Part shown: piece by piece, positions 17,707-26,794 of the stretch
Layout of the letters: each line of letters starts with the position of its first letter
How positions within the stretch are numbered: position 1 is the first letter of the stretch
The notes under the pieces: generated by a model
Told to the model about the DNA's origin: nothing
What the model saw: only the letters and a program-made list of their open reading frames with translations
Database searches by the model: none
Translations under genes and position numbers: made by a program
Source of the DNA: Paenibacillus sp. Soil787
GTDB taxonomy: Bacteria; Bacillota; Bacilli; Paenibacillales; NBRC-103111
DNA: 64,000 bases
Assembly: GCF_001429545.1 (NCBI RefSeq)
Contig: NZ_LMSP01000045.1
Coordinates: 63,731-127,730, forward strand
Reading direction: 5' to 3'

Positions 17707-17728
17707 AGAAATGGGTGGATTGATTGTA

Positions 17729-18649
17729 ATGTTAAGAAATAAGAAAGTTCTTTACATAGTCTTGTTGGCTATTTTAACTGTTATCATGGCGGGTTGTGGA
17801 AGTACTGTAAGTTCGAAAGCTAAGATGGTTCAAGGCAAAGTCAATGTGGTGACCAGTTTTTACCCCCTTTATGAATTTACCCGCAACATTGGCGGGGAGT
17901 ATGTCAATGCAATCAATTTGGTCCCAGCAGGCGTAGAACCGCATGATTGGTCGCCAAAGAGCAAAGATATCAAAAATATGACCCAAGCTCAGGTTTTTGT
18001 GTATCAAGGAGCAGGGTTTGAAGGTTGGGTGCAAGACTTCCTCGGTAGTTTGTCAGCAGACTCTTCTTTAAAGGTAGTTGAGGCTAGTAAAGGGGCAGAT
18101 TTAATAAAAACGACGGAAAATAAAGAGGAATATGATCCTCATGCTTGGTTAAGCCCGTTAAATGCTGTGAAAATGGCTAATAATATTAAAATAGCATTGA
18201 TTGATGCGGATCCTGCTCATAAGGATGTTTTTGAGCAAAATTATACGAAATACGCAGCTAAATTGACCGATTTGGATGCACGATACAAAAAAGAAATTGC
18301 TCGTACATCGAAGAAAGAAATTGCGGTTTCTCATCACGCTTTTGCGTATTTATGTCGGGATTATGGTTTGACACAAATGTCCATAATGGGTTTATCACCG
18401 GATGCGGAGCCGACTGCTCAGGATTTGAAAAAAATGAATGAGTTTTTGAAAGATCATGACTTGAAATATATTTTCTTTGAAGAGCTGGTATCCGATAAAT
18501 TAGCCAAGACGTTAGCTAAAGATGCGAAAGTGGACACAATGGTGCTTAACCCAATTGAAGGATTAACCGATGAACAGATGAAAGCAGGCAAAGATTATAT
18601 CTCAATCATGGACGAAAATTTGAAAAACCTAGTAATTGCCTTACAATAA
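17729..18649 (+). CDS. znuA: Zinc ABC transporter substrate-binding lipoprotein
   Basis: A cluster A-1 metal-binding lipoprotein, 306 residues from the ATG at 17729 (GGGTGG upstream). Signal peptide with lipobox IMAGC. Metal ligands expected for the ZnuA/AdcA family are visible: His in GVEPHDWSP, His in YDPHAWLSP and His in AVSHHAFAYLC. The last has His where manganese-binding PsaA-type proteins have Glu, which favours zinc. The long His-rich loop found in many ZnuA proteins is absent. It captures zinc outside the membrane and delivers it to the permease encoded two genes downstream. Confidence 0.92.
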   Translation: MLRNKKVLYIVLLAILTVIMAGCGSTVSSKAKMVQGKVNVVTSFYPLYEFTRNIGGEYVNAINLVPAGVEPHDWSPKSKDIKNMTQAQVFVYQGAGFEGWVQDFLGSLSADSSLKVVEASKGADLIKTTENKEEYDPHAWLSPLNAVKMANNIKIALIDADPAHKDVFEQNYTKYAAKLTDLDARYKKEIARTSKKEIAVSHHAFAYLCRDYGLTQMSIMGLSPDAEPTAQDLKKMNEFLKDHDLKYIFFEELVSDKLAKTLAKDAKVDTMVLNPIEGLTDEQMKAGKDYISIMDENLKNLVIALQ

Positions 18650-18688
18650 GGAGAGGAATTCCATTCTTAATAAGTCAGGAGTAAGAAG

Positions 18689-19468
18689 ATGGAGAATAAC
18701 AGTACAAACTTTTGCCATCGGAGCATAGTATCTATTGATAACCTTTCATTCTCTTATGATAATAAGAAAGTGATAGATAAGCTTCATTTCGATGTTCTTG
18801 AACGTGATTTTGTGGGTGTCATTGGTTCCAATGGCGCTGGTAAAACCACACTGCTTAAAATGCTTGTCGGTTTGTTAAAACCAACTATAGGGGAGATCAG
18901 GTTGTTTGATCGCCCGCTGAGCCAATTCAAAGATTGGGAACGTATCGGTTATGTTCCTCAAAAGAATGCGTTCAACCCCTTATTCCCAGCTACAGTCAGG
19001 GAAATTGTTCTATCTGGTATGTATAGCAAGAAGCGGGTCTATCGCCGGCTGACCAAGGCCGACCTTCAAAAGGCCGAAGATGCGATGCTCGCAATGCGCA
19101 TCGAGGATTTGGCTGACCGACGCATCGGTCAACTGTCTGGCGGACAGCAGCAGCGTGCTTTCCTCGCACGCGCGATCGTAAACAACCCTGAGCTGCTCAT
19201 TCTCGATGAGCCGACGGTAGGGATCGATGCTGAAACGCAGGTCGGATTTTTCCGGATGATCCGCCATATGCACCAGCATCATCATATGACCTTCATCATG
19301 GTATCCCATGATATGGACATGATGCAGTCTTATCTAGGTACAGAGCCGCAGAAGGTTAGCGGCGGTATTAAATTTTATGTAAAGCATACCCATGATCCGG
19401 AGGATTGCCGTGAAACGAATTTGACACACTCAATCGGCCAGATACGTGAGATGATCGGAATTCAATAA
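18689..19468 (+). CDS. znuC: Zinc ABC transporter ATP-binding protein
   Basis: A 259-residue ABC ATPase. Walker A GSNGAGKTTLLK (~residue 48), Q-loop GYVPQKNAF, signature LSGGQQQRAFLARAI and Walker B LLILDEPTVGID, with the switch His in MVSHDMD. A His-rich stretch HMHQHHH lies between Walker B and the switch. It powers zinc import with ZnuA and ZnuB. ATG after AGGAGTAAGA. Confidence 0.95.
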   Translation: MENNSTNFCHRSIVSIDNLSFSYDNKKVIDKLHFDVLERDFVGVIGSNGAGKTTLLKMLVGLLKPTIGEIRLFDRPLSQFKDWERIGYVPQKNAFNPLFPATVREIVLSGMYSKKRVYRRLTKADLQKAEDAMLAMRIEDLADRRIGQLSGGQQQRAFLARAIVNNPELLILDEPTVGIDAETQVGFFRMIRHMHQHHHMTFIMVSHDMDMMQSYLGTEPQKVSGGIKFYVKHTHDPEDCRETNLTHSIGQIREMIGIQ

Positions 19469-19521
19469 AGAGGAGAAACTTTGTTCTCCGAACAAAGATC
19501 CCTATATTAGGAGCGGGCATT

Positions 19522-20322
19522 TTGGACATATTTACGGAACACTTTTTTCAACGTGCATTACTTGGCGGCATACTGATTGGGCTTACAGCGCCTTTAATGG
19601 GCGTTTTTCTTGTCCTTCGACGGTTATCAATGATTGGGGATACACTAGCGCATGTCTCAATTGCGGGCGTTGCTCTTGGATTTCTCATTAATGTGTATCC
19701 TTTAGGTGTTGGCCTAGTGTTCGCTTTGCTTGCATCGTTTGCCATTGAACGTTTGCGCAAAGCCTACAAGACTTATGCTGAGCTATCCATAGCCATTATT
19801 ATGTCAGGCGGCGTTGCACTAGCGACTCTCCTTTTTACCATTGGCAAAGGCTTTAATATGAACGTCATGAGTTATTTGTTCGGCAGTATTTATACATTGG
19901 ATTCAACCGATTTATGGGTTGTTTTTATTGTTTGTATACTTGTTGTTGGCGTAATCGCGGCTCATTTCAAGGAGTTCTTTCTTATGTTCTTTGATGAAGA
20001 TGCAGCGAGTGTAAGTGGACTTCCGCTTAAATATTATAATATGATGATTACAATGCTTACGGCTCTTGTAATATCAGTCGCTATCAAAATTGTTGGAGCA
20101 CTGCTTGTTTCTTCGTTATTAACGATACCGGTAGCGTGCAGTTTATTGATCGCTCGGAGCTTTAAGCACTCCGTCTTTTTAGCGATACTATTTTCTGAAA
20201 TTGCTGTGGTCATTGGTCTTGTCGTTGCGGGTGTGTGGGATCTTGCTCCAGGCGGAACGGTTGTACTCACGCTTATAGCGATACTGATCGGGATCATTTT
20301 GAAAAGAGGATTGAGGATTTAA
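19522..20322 (+). CDS. znuB: Zinc ABC transporter permease
   Basis: A 266-residue integral membrane protein with about eight membrane spans and the cluster-9/ABC-3 family layout (LRRLSMIGDTLAHVSIAGVA, SLLTIPVACSLL). TTG start after TTAGGAGCGGG. A short hairpin (CTTTGTTC/GAACAAAG, 19488-19507) sits in the 53-nt gap after znuC. It forms the channel of the zinc importer. Confidence 0.94.
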   Translation: MDIFTEHFFQRALLGGILIGLTAPLMGVFLVLRRLSMIGDTLAHVSIAGVALGFLINVYPLGVGLVFALLASFAIERLRKAYKTYAELSIAIIMSGGVALATLLFTIGKGFNMNVMSYLFGSIYTLDSTDLWVVFIVCILVVGVIAAHFKEFFLMFFDEDAASVSGLPLKYYNMMITMLTALVISVAIKIVGALLVSSLLTIPVACSLLIARSFKHSVFLAILFSEIAVVIGLVVAGVWDLAPGGTVVLTLIAILIGIILKRGLRI

Positions 20323-20323
20323 T

Positions 20324-21037
20324 ATGGATTCTGTTAATTTGTGGATTGCTTTATGGGCGGGAATTGCTTCTTTCATATCACCTTGTTGTTTGCCCTTATA
20401 TCCTTCTTATCTTTCTTACATAACGGGAATTTCAGTTAGTGAATTAAAATCTGGGGAATCTTCTTCAGCAGTTCGGCGACAAACGATGCTTCATACGTTA
20501 AGTTTTATCGTTGGGTTTTCGATCATTTTTTATGCTTTAGGCTTAACAGCGGGCTTCCTAGGCAATTTTTTCATCGATTATCGTGATTTGCTTCGACAAA
20601 TAGCAGCTTTATTAATTTTCATTATGGGATTATTCCTGATTGGCATTTTCCAGCCTCAATGGTTAATGAAGGAACGTAAATTCAATATCAAATTTCGTCC
20701 TGCTGGGTATGTTGGTTCTGTTCTTGTTGGAATGGGCTTTGCAGCAGGATGGTCTCCTTGTGTTGGACCGATTCTGTCCGCCATCCTTGCACTGGCAACA
20801 ACGGAACCTGGAACATGGTTTCAATTAACGACAGCCTATTCACTTGGTTTTGCAATTCCATTTTTTGTATTATCTTTTTTTATTGGATCTACGAAATGGA
20901 TACTACGTTATTCCAACCTGATTATGAAAATAGGAGGGGGCTTGATGATCGTCATTGCGGTTCTGCTCTATACGGGCAAAATGACGCAAATTACGCTTTG
21001 GTTAAATTCCATAACCCCCGATTGGCTAAAGTTTTAG
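20324..21037 (+). CDS. ccdA: CcdA-type cytochrome c biogenesis / thiol transfer protein
   Basis: A 237-residue membrane protein with six hydrophobic segments. The first carries SPCCLPLYPSYLSY and the fourth carries GWSPCVGPILSAIL, the two redox Cys of the CcdA/DsbD-beta family. These move electrons from cytoplasmic thioredoxin to extracytoplasmic thiol proteins, for cytochrome c maturation or spore cortex assembly in Bacillus. The ATG is 1 nt after the znuB stop, so it shares the znu transcript. There is no obvious terminator between them. Confidence 0.93.
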   Translation: MDSVNLWIALWAGIASFISPCCLPLYPSYLSYITGISVSELKSGESSSAVRRQTMLHTLSFIVGFSIIFYALGLTAGFLGNFFIDYRDLLRQIAALLIFIMGLFLIGIFQPQWLMKERKFNIKFRPAGYVGSVLVGMGFAAGWSPCVGPILSAILALATTEPGTWFQLTTAYSLGFAIPFFVLSFFIGSTKWILRYSNLIMKIGGGLMIVIAVLLYTGKMTQITLWLNSITPDWLKF

Positions 21038-21120
21038 TTATTTGACCGTATCTAGGTTGATGCATTATGATAGTTAAGCAGTAGGCAGCAAATAAAGGAA
21101 AAGCAGGGGGAAATAAAGCA

Positions 21121-21546
21121 ATGGCAACGCCAAGCATGGAAGACTATTTGGAGAGAATATACAAGCTTATTGACGAGAAAGGTTACGCTCGTGTCTCCGA
21201 CATTGCTGAAGGGCTTGAGGTGCACCCCTCTTCTGTAACTAAAATGATTCAAAAGCTGGATAAAGATAATTACTTGATCTATGAAAAATATCGCGGACTC
21301 ATGTTAACTCCCAAAGGGAAGAAAATGGGGAAACGTTTAGTGGAGCGTCATCAACTTCTAGAAAATTTCTTAACGACTATTGGTGTCCAAGAGGACAATA
21401 TATATAAGGATGTAGAAGGAATTGAGCATCATCTAAGCTGGGATTCCATTACTTGTATTGAAACGTTATTAGAATATTTTCGAAGAGAACCGAATCGGAT
21501 GGATGATTTAATGAATGTTCGTAAAGAATTAGAAGCTGAAAGCTAG
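21121..21546 (+). CDS. mntR: Manganese-responsive regulator MntR (DtxR family)
   Basis: A 141-residue DtxR-family repressor with an N-terminal winged helix ([26 protein letters not shown]) and a short dimerisation domain without SH3. The MntR metal ligands are visible: Asp8/Glu11 in SMEDYLE, His in VERHQLLE, and Glu/Glu/His in [10 protein letters not shown]. It normally represses Mn uptake genes when Mn is high. None of its usual targets is in this window; it lies behind the zinc operon. It starts at an ATG after AGGGGGAAAT. Confidence 0.95.
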   Translation: MATPSMEDYLERIYKLIDEKGYARVSDIAEGLEVHPSSVTKMIQKLDKDNYLIYEKYRGLMLTPKGKKMGKRLVERHQLLENFLTTIGVQEDNIYKDVEGIEHHLSWDSITCIETLLEYFRREPNRMDDLMNVRKELEAES

Positions 21547-21547
21547 G

Positions 21548-21583
21548 CAGAGACCGCTATTCGCGGTGCTTTGTCTTTTTTTA
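21548..21583 (+). terminator. Terminator after mntR
   Basis: ACCGC / GCGGT stem with TATTC loop, outer AGAC..GTCT pairing, and a TTTTTTT tail. Confidence 0.75.
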
Positions 21584-21659
21584 TGGGTATATAAACAAAC
21601 TGCCTTCGCATACATAACAATGGAAGCCCTATCGTCGATATACTAGGAGGGGTGTCGAT

Positions 21660-22622
21660 TTGAAGATCAATGGCGTGTTTGAAGGCGGTGGCGTAAAGGG
21701 GATTGCACTGGCTGGCGGAGTAAGCGCGGCGATGAAGCAAGGGCATGTCTTCAATGAAGTCGCAGGTACAAGCTCAGGGGCCATTGTAGCGGCTCTTTTG
21801 GCCGCAGGTTATACAGGGGAAGACATGAAAGAAATGATCCTGAGAGCACCTTTCAGGTCGTTTATGCAGCGCTCACCTATTTTTAATACAAAAATTATTG
21901 GTCCAGCCGCGCGGCTATTCATCAAAAAAGGCTTGTACTCCGGAGCAGCGCTCGAGGAATGGGTAAATCAACAATTAGCAGCTAAAGGAATCCGTACATT
22001 CGGTGACTTGAGACACAATCAGCTGCGCGTTATTGCATCCGATATTACGCAAGGTAAGCTTTTGATCTTACCGAATGACATAGCGCAGTATGGGATCGAT
22101 CCACGCAAATTTTCTATCGCGAAAGCCGTTCGGATGAGCTCAAGCATTCCTTATTTCTTCGATCCTGTCATGATTCGGCGCCAAATAAAAAGCTCTGCAA
22201 AGGCAGCGCCATTCGCAGAGCAGTTTTATTATATTGTAGACGGCGGCTTGTTAAGCAACTATCCACTTTGGGTGTTCGACCAGGAAACGGATCGCGAGGA
22301 TATCATCCCTGTTATTGGGTTCCAATTAGTCGGTAAAAGCGATATGCCCACACGTAAAATTAAAGGACCGATAACCATGCTGGAAGCGTTATTTGGAACG
22401 ATGCTGAGCGCTCATGATGAGCGCTACATTGAGCAAAAGAATCGGTTTCGTACGGTCAAAATCCCTACGTTAGGTGTGGGGAATACTCAGTTTAACTTAT
22501 CGAAGGAACTCAGTATGTCTTTATACGACTCGGGCTTTCAAGCTTCCAATGATTACTTCAATAATTGGTCCGCCGAAACTTATGAACAAAACTATGAGAA
22601 GTTAGTATTGCGACGCCCATAA
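21660..22622 (+). CDS. Patatin-like phospholipase
   Basis: A 320-residue serine hydrolase. Oxyanion-hole motif GVFEGGGVKGIALAGG at the N-terminus, nucleophile motif GTSSGAI (Ser ~residue 40) and catalytic Asp in DGGLLSNYPLWVFD. These make the Ser-Asp dyad of bacterial patatins, which act on acyl lipids. TTG start after AGGAGGGGTG. There is no signal peptide, so cytoplasmic. Substrate unknown. Confidence 0.92.
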   Translation: MKINGVFEGGGVKGIALAGGVSAAMKQGHVFNEVAGTSSGAIVAALLAAGYTGEDMKEMILRAPFRSFMQRSPIFNTKIIGPAARLFIKKGLYSGAALEEWVNQQLAAKGIRTFGDLRHNQLRVIASDITQGKLLILPNDIAQYGIDPRKFSIAKAVRMSSSIPYFFDPVMIRRQIKSSAKAAPFAEQFYYIVDGGLLSNYPLWVFDQETDREDIIPVIGFQLVGKSDMPTRKIKGPITMLEALFGTMLSAHDERYIEQKNRFRTVKIPTLGVGNTQFNLSKELSMSLYDSGFQASNDYFNNWSAETYEQNYEKLVLRRP

Positions 22623-22634
22623 TGCTTAGTGATA

Positions 22635-22892
22635 TTAATGATATTTGGGGAAATCATCCGAATCAGAATCTTTACTGCCGTTGATAACGCGGAACTTGGC
22701 GTTTTTCCTTTTTCCTTTGGCAGGCCCACGACCCGTCGAATTCTTTTTCCAACGAGAAGGTGGGAATTTGTATAGAAGAAAAATAATCCCTAACACGAGA
22801 ATAGGAATGAATAAAGTTCGCAAACTTACCAGCAAACCAATCGCAATCAAAATCGCAATGGCGACCTCGATCGGGGAAAATTTTCTTCTCAT
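22635..22892 (-). CDS. Small membrane protein of unknown function
   Basis: 85 residues: two closely spaced hydrophobic segments (about residues 9-42), then a basic tail KFPPSRWKKNSTGRG and an acidic end. Its ATG overlaps the stop of the DUF1385 gene (4 nt), so the two are translationally coupled. No family recognised. Confidence 0.7.
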   Translation of the reverse strand: MRRKFSPIEVAIAILIAIGLLVSLRTLFIPILVLGIIFLLYKFPPSRWKKNSTGRGPAKGKRKNAKFRVINGSKDSDSDDFPKYH

Positions 22893-23833
22893 GCCCGTCC
22901 CTCCAAAATTCGTTGTTCTGCTTCACGCATGCGGTTGAAAGAAGCGATCGATACCTCAACTTGACTGTCTTCAGGTTCCTTGGTCGTAAGCAGTTGAAGC
23001 CATAGTCCAGGATATCCTAAGTAACGAAGGACAGGAACCTCACGAAGCGAGTTAGTGAATCGTAATACCTCGTAAGAAACACCGATTACTACAGGCAGCA
23101 ATATTAAACGCTGCACGATGCGTTCGACATATCCGTCATAGTGTAGGAATGAGTAAATGACGACCCCGATCAATACGGTGAAAACGATGAAACTGCTGCC
23201 ACAACGATAATGAAGCGTGTTGAATTTCTGTACGTTACTTACCGTAAGCTCTACGCCAGCCTCATAAGCACTAATAACCTTGTGCTCAGCGCCATGATAT
23301 TGAAACAATCTGCGAATCATGGGTGTCAAAGATATGAAATAAATATATCCGACAAGTAAAATAATCTTAATAATACCTTCTATAAGATTATGAAGAAATT
23401 GATTGCTAAATACATTTTGGAACAAAAACTGTTCGATGACAGCTGGAACCAGCGTGAATACGAATTTCCCGAATAAAAATGAAAGTACACCCACAACAGC
23501 TACGCCAAGAATCATCGAAATGTTAGAAAAGAAACCTGGTTTTTCTTCTTTCTTGGCATTGTTGCCATCCTCACCCTCTTGTTCAGCAAAGGATTCAGCC
23601 GAGAAATTCAAATGCTGAGCGCCTTTAGCGCTAGATTCTATGATTCCCACAATACCGCGAATAAACGGAATTTTCTTGAGTGTTTGGACCCAAGGGATCA
23701 CTTTCTTCGGTACTTCCAAGTAATCAAGGGAACCGTCTTTTTTGCGCACAGCGGTTACATGCACATTTTTTCCTGCGAACATGACGCCTTCAATGACGGC
23801 TTGTCCTCCGTATATACTGTTTTGTTCTGCCAC
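22889..23833 (-). CDS. yqhQ: DUF1385 membrane protein YqhQ
   Basis: About 314 residues. The N-terminal GGQAVIEGVMFAGKN and central FQYHGAEHKVISAYEAG, followed by LHYRCGSSF, are the DUF1385 signature with conserved His/Cys. There are four or more membrane spans. The function is not established. Start is either GTG 23842 or GTG 23833; the latter is 5 nt after AAGGTGG and is preferred. It is divergent from yqhR, as in the Bacillus yqhQ-yqhR-yqhS-yqhT-efp neighbourhood. Confidence 0.88.
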   Translation of the reverse strand: MAEQNSIYGGQAVIEGVMFAGKNVHVTAVRKKDGSLDYLEVPKKVIPWVQTLKKIPFIRGIVGIIESSAKGAQHLNFSAESFAEQEGEDGNNAKKEEKPGFFSNISMILGVAVVGVLSFLFGKFVFTLVPAVIEQFLFQNVFSNQFLHNLIEGIIKIILLVGYIYFISLTPMIRRLFQYHGAEHKVISAYEAGVELTVSNVQKFNTLHYRCGSSFIVFTVLIGVVIYSFLHYDGYVERIVQRLILLPVVIGVSYEVLRFTNSLREVPVLRYLGYPGLWLQLLTTKEPEDSQVEVSIASFNRMREAEQRILEGRA

Positions 23834-23983
23834 AAGATCCACCTTCTTATCTTTCTCAAATTCAGTTATTTGTACTTCCTTATTGTAACGGATTCGCAGG
23901 TTGAATGCTACCGATAGCGGTAGAACATACTATTCTTACCTAAGGAAAGACAAGTAACATCTGCAGAGAAAGGAAGAAAATGC

Positions 23984-24475
23984 ATGGAGAGAGATAAAAA
24001 GGAGGAAAAACTTCTGACAAACCGTTGGCTGTTTGTCCTTTACATCGGTTTTTTCGCTGGATTCATATGGGGGGCAATCAAAATTGTTGAGAACTATTTA
24101 AAGTTCACTACGATTATAATCGGTTTTCTTGTGGAGCCTTTTTTCAAGCATGATTTTCTGCATACCTGGCAAGGAACGCTCATTGGTTGGGGGTTCTTCA
24201 CTGTATTTTCAATCTTTGCAGCGCTCATGTATATGGTTATGATGTGGAAGCTTCAGGGCCCTTGGTGGGGTCTTGGGTATGGAGCTTTATGGTGGGCTGT
24301 GATATATCTACTCATAGGGCCGTTATCGGGGATGACCTATTGGATTTATGATCTGGATCTAGATACAGTTCTTAGTGATTTTTGTTTGTTCCTACTGTGG
24401 GGGATGTTTATTGGTTATTCCATTTCCATTGAGTACACGGATGCAAGAACAATACGGCCTATACACAAGACATGA
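23984..24475 (+). CDS. yqhR: YqhR-like membrane protein
   Basis: 163 residues with four hydrophobic segments (residues ~12-32, 62-90, 98-118 and 128-148) and a charged N-terminus MERDKKEEKLLTNRW. Conserved small-residue/Trp patches such as PWWGLGYGALWW are visible. Assigned mainly by synteny upstream of aroQ. Function unknown. Confidence 0.75.
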   Translation: MERDKKEEKLLTNRWLFVLYIGFFAGFIWGAIKIVENYLKFTTIIIGFLVEPFFKHDFLHTWQGTLIGWGFFTVFSIFAALMYMVMMWKLQGPWWGLGYGALWWAVIYLLIGPLSGMTYWIYDLDLDTVLSDFCLFLLWGMFIGYSISIEYTDARTIRPIHKT

Positions 24476-24555
24476 AAGTTATGGTAAAATATCAAAGGTT
24501 AAATAGGCTCATAAAGCCCATTTTTCAATGAAAAATGCTTGGGAGTGATTTCTTG

Positions 24556-24987
24556 TTGAAAAAGGTTCTAGTCATTAATGGTCCGAACTTAAATATGCTC
24601 GGCGTACGTGAACCTGGCGTGTACGGAACGCTTTCGCTTTCAATGATTATTCAAGGTTTAAATGATTTAGCTGGGACGCTGTCGATCGAGCTTGAGAGCT
24701 TTCAATCGAATCATGAAGGCGAGATTATTGATAAAATTCATGAAGCGTTCGGCAGTAAAGACGGTATAGTGATCAACCCAGGCGCATTCACGCATTATAG
24801 TTATGCCATTCGCGATGCACTTTCCGCGGTTCAATTGCCAACTGTAGAAGTTCACATTTCGAATATTCATAAGCGCGAGGAGTTCCGTCATCATTCGGTT
24901 ACTGCGCCGGTTGTTATCGGTCAAATCAGTGGATTCGGTGCACAGAGCTATGAACTTGGTTTAAGAGCATTATTACCTCATCTGTAA
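24556..24987 (+). CDS. aroQ: 3-dehydroquinate dehydratase, type II
   Basis: 143 residues; dehydrates 3-dehydroquinate to 3-dehydroshikimate in the shikimate pathway. Motifs: [21 protein letters not shown] with the catalytic Tyr, [28 protein letters not shown] and [15 protein letters not shown] with the catalytic His. The start is one of two adjacent TTG codons (24553, 24556); the second is 7 nt from GGGAGTGA. A perfect hairpin CATTTTTC/GAAAAATG sits just upstream of that ribosome site. Confidence 0.95.
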   Translation: MKKVLVINGPNLNMLGVREPGVYGTLSLSMIIQGLNDLAGTLSIELESFQSNHEGEIIDKIHEAFGSKDGIVINPGAFTHYSYAIRDALSAVQLPTVEVHISNIHKREEFRHHSVTAPVVIGQISGFGAQSYELGLRALLPHL

Positions 24988-25005
24988 GAAAGAATGGTGA
25001 TCTGA

Positions 25006-26079
25006 ATGCAGGAGAAACGTCTTGAACGTCTTCGCAAGGTTATGCAACAGCAAGATTTACCGGCAATACTCATCACGAACGCATACAACCGTACATATGT
25101 ATCTGGTTTCACTGGTTCTTCCGGCTATGTTCTTATAACGTTAGACCGTGCCTTATTGTTAACTGATTTTCGTTATATGACGCAGGCGCCTCAGCAAGCT
25201 AAGTTATTTGAAGTTGTTGAGCACAAAGCTAAAGCCATCGAAACAGTGAAGGAACTCTTGCAGCAGCAAGGGATCACGAAGCTTGGTTTCGAGCAAGTGG
25301 ATGTATCCTACGGCGATTTCCTAAGCTACCAAGAAGGATTAGCGGGTATCGAATTGGTGCCTACATCACGCGTTGTTGAGTTGATTCGTATGGTTAAAGA
25401 TGAGGCGGAATTACAGATCATGCAAGAAGCCGCCGATCTAGCCGATCAAACTTTCTCACACATTCTGTCTTTCATCAAGCCAGGTGTTAAGGAGAAGGAT
25501 ATTGCCCTTGAGATCGAGATATTTATCCGCAAAAATGGCGGGACTTCAACTTCGTTTGAAACAATCGTTGCTTCTGGCGAACGCTCTGCGCTTCCTCATG
25601 GCAAAGCGAGCGATCGCGTGCTACAATTAAACGAATTTGTCAAATTAGATTTTGGAGCGTATTATAAAGGGTATTGCTCAGATATCACTAGAACGGTTAT
25701 GCTAGGTAAGCCGACAGACAAACATAAAGAAATTTATGACATTGTACTGGAAGCCCAATTAAACTGTTTAGCCAATCTCAAACCAGGTATCTCTGGCAGA
25801 GAAGGCGATGCTTACGCACGTGATGTGATTGTGAAGCATGGTTATGGCGATTACTTCGGTCACGGTACCGGACATGGTTTAGGCATGGAGGTACATGAAA
25901 ATCCACGCTTGTCGAAAACCGAGGACATGATTTTAACACCTGGTATGGTGGTTACTGTTGAACCCGGCATTTATCTCCCCGGCTTTGGCGGAGTTCGAAT
26001 CGAGGATGATGCAGTAATTACTGACACCGGCATTAAAATACTTACACATTCTACCAAAGATTTTCTTATTATTGACTAG
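25006..26079 (+). CDS. yqhT: Xaa-Pro aminopeptidase (M24B)
   Basis: A 357-residue pita-bread-fold metallopeptidase. The N-terminal creatinase domain has AILITNAYNRTYVSGFTGS. Catalytic metal ligands are visible: Asp in LDFGAYYKGYCSDITRT (two Asp), His in FGHGTGHGLGMEVHE, Glu in VTVEPGIYLPG and Glu in GVRIEDDAVI. It releases N-terminal residues ahead of Pro. It lies between aroQ and efp, as in Bacillus. Confidence 0.95.
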   Translation: MQEKRLERLRKVMQQQDLPAILITNAYNRTYVSGFTGSSGYVLITLDRALLLTDFRYMTQAPQQAKLFEVVEHKAKAIETVKELLQQQGITKLGFEQVDVSYGDFLSYQEGLAGIELVPTSRVVELIRMVKDEAELQIMQEAADLADQTFSHILSFIKPGVKEKDIALEIEIFIRKNGGTSTSFETIVASGERSALPHGKASDRVLQLNEFVKLDFGAYYKGYCSDITRTVMLGKPTDKHKEIYDIVLEAQLNCLANLKPGISGREGDAYARDVIVKHGYGDYFGHGTGHGLGMEVHENPRLSKTEDMILTPGMVVTVEPGIYLPGFGGVRIEDDAVITDTGIKILTHSTKDFLIID

Positions 26080-26094
26080 CGGAGGGATTCACAA

Positions 26095-26658
26095 GTGATA
26101 TCAGTTAATGATTTTAAAACAGGCCTTACGATTACAGTTGAGCACGATATTTTCACCGTTCTGGATTTCCAACACGTTAAACCAGGCAAAGGTGCAGCAT
26201 TCGTGCGCTCCAAGCTTAAAAACCTGCGTAACGGGAATACCGTTGAACGTACTTTCCGTGCTGGTGAGAACGTTGGCCGCGCACACATCGAAAACCGTGA
26301 AATGCAATACTTATACGCAGCTGGTGACGAGTATACGTTCATGGATACAGAAACGTTTGATCAGATTTCCCTTTCCCACGAACAATTGAAATGGGAATTG
26401 AACTTTCTAAAAGAAAACATGAACATCAAAATCTTGAGCTATCAAGGTGAAATTCTTGGGATTAACCTTCCGAAGAGCGTTGACTTGAAAGTTATCGAAA
26501 CTGATGCAAGCGTTAAAGGAAACACAGCACAAGGTGCTTTGAAAAATGCGAAAGTGGAAACAGGTCTTAACGTGATGGTGCCACTTTTCATCAACGAAGG
26601 AGATATTCTTTCCGTTGATACGGATGATGGAAAATACCTTTCACGCGCGAGCAGCTAA
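26095..26658 (+). CDS. efp: Elongation factor P
   Basis: 187 residues; three beta-barrel domains. The tip loop is [12 protein letters not shown] with Lys32, the residue that is modified in Bacillus EF-P and relieves ribosome stalling at polyproline. GTG start after GGAGGG. The operon ends at a terminator 6 nt after the stop. Confidence 0.97.
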   Translation: MISVNDFKTGLTITVEHDIFTVLDFQHVKPGKGAAFVRSKLKNLRNGNTVERTFRAGENVGRAHIENREMQYLYAAGDEYTFMDTETFDQISLSHEQLKWELNFLKENMNIKILSYQGEILGINLPKSVDLKVIETDASVKGNTAQGALKNAKVETGLNVMVPLFINEGDILSVDTDDGKYLSRASS

Positions 26659-26663
26659 TGACT

Positions 26664-26704
26664 AAAGCCTTTCAGACTCTTTGGAGTCCAAAAGGCTTTT
26701 TTTC
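26664..26704 (+). terminator. Terminator after efp
   Basis: AAAGCCTTT...AAAGGCTTTTTTT outer stem with inner GACTC/GAGTC. Confidence 0.9.
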
Positions 26705-26794
26705 ATTTCATGTGGATTTCTTACCACAACAAGGCGTTTTTATGCTATAATGTTGAATTGTTATGCTACTTGATGCGTTGGGAGTGGGTCGGCT

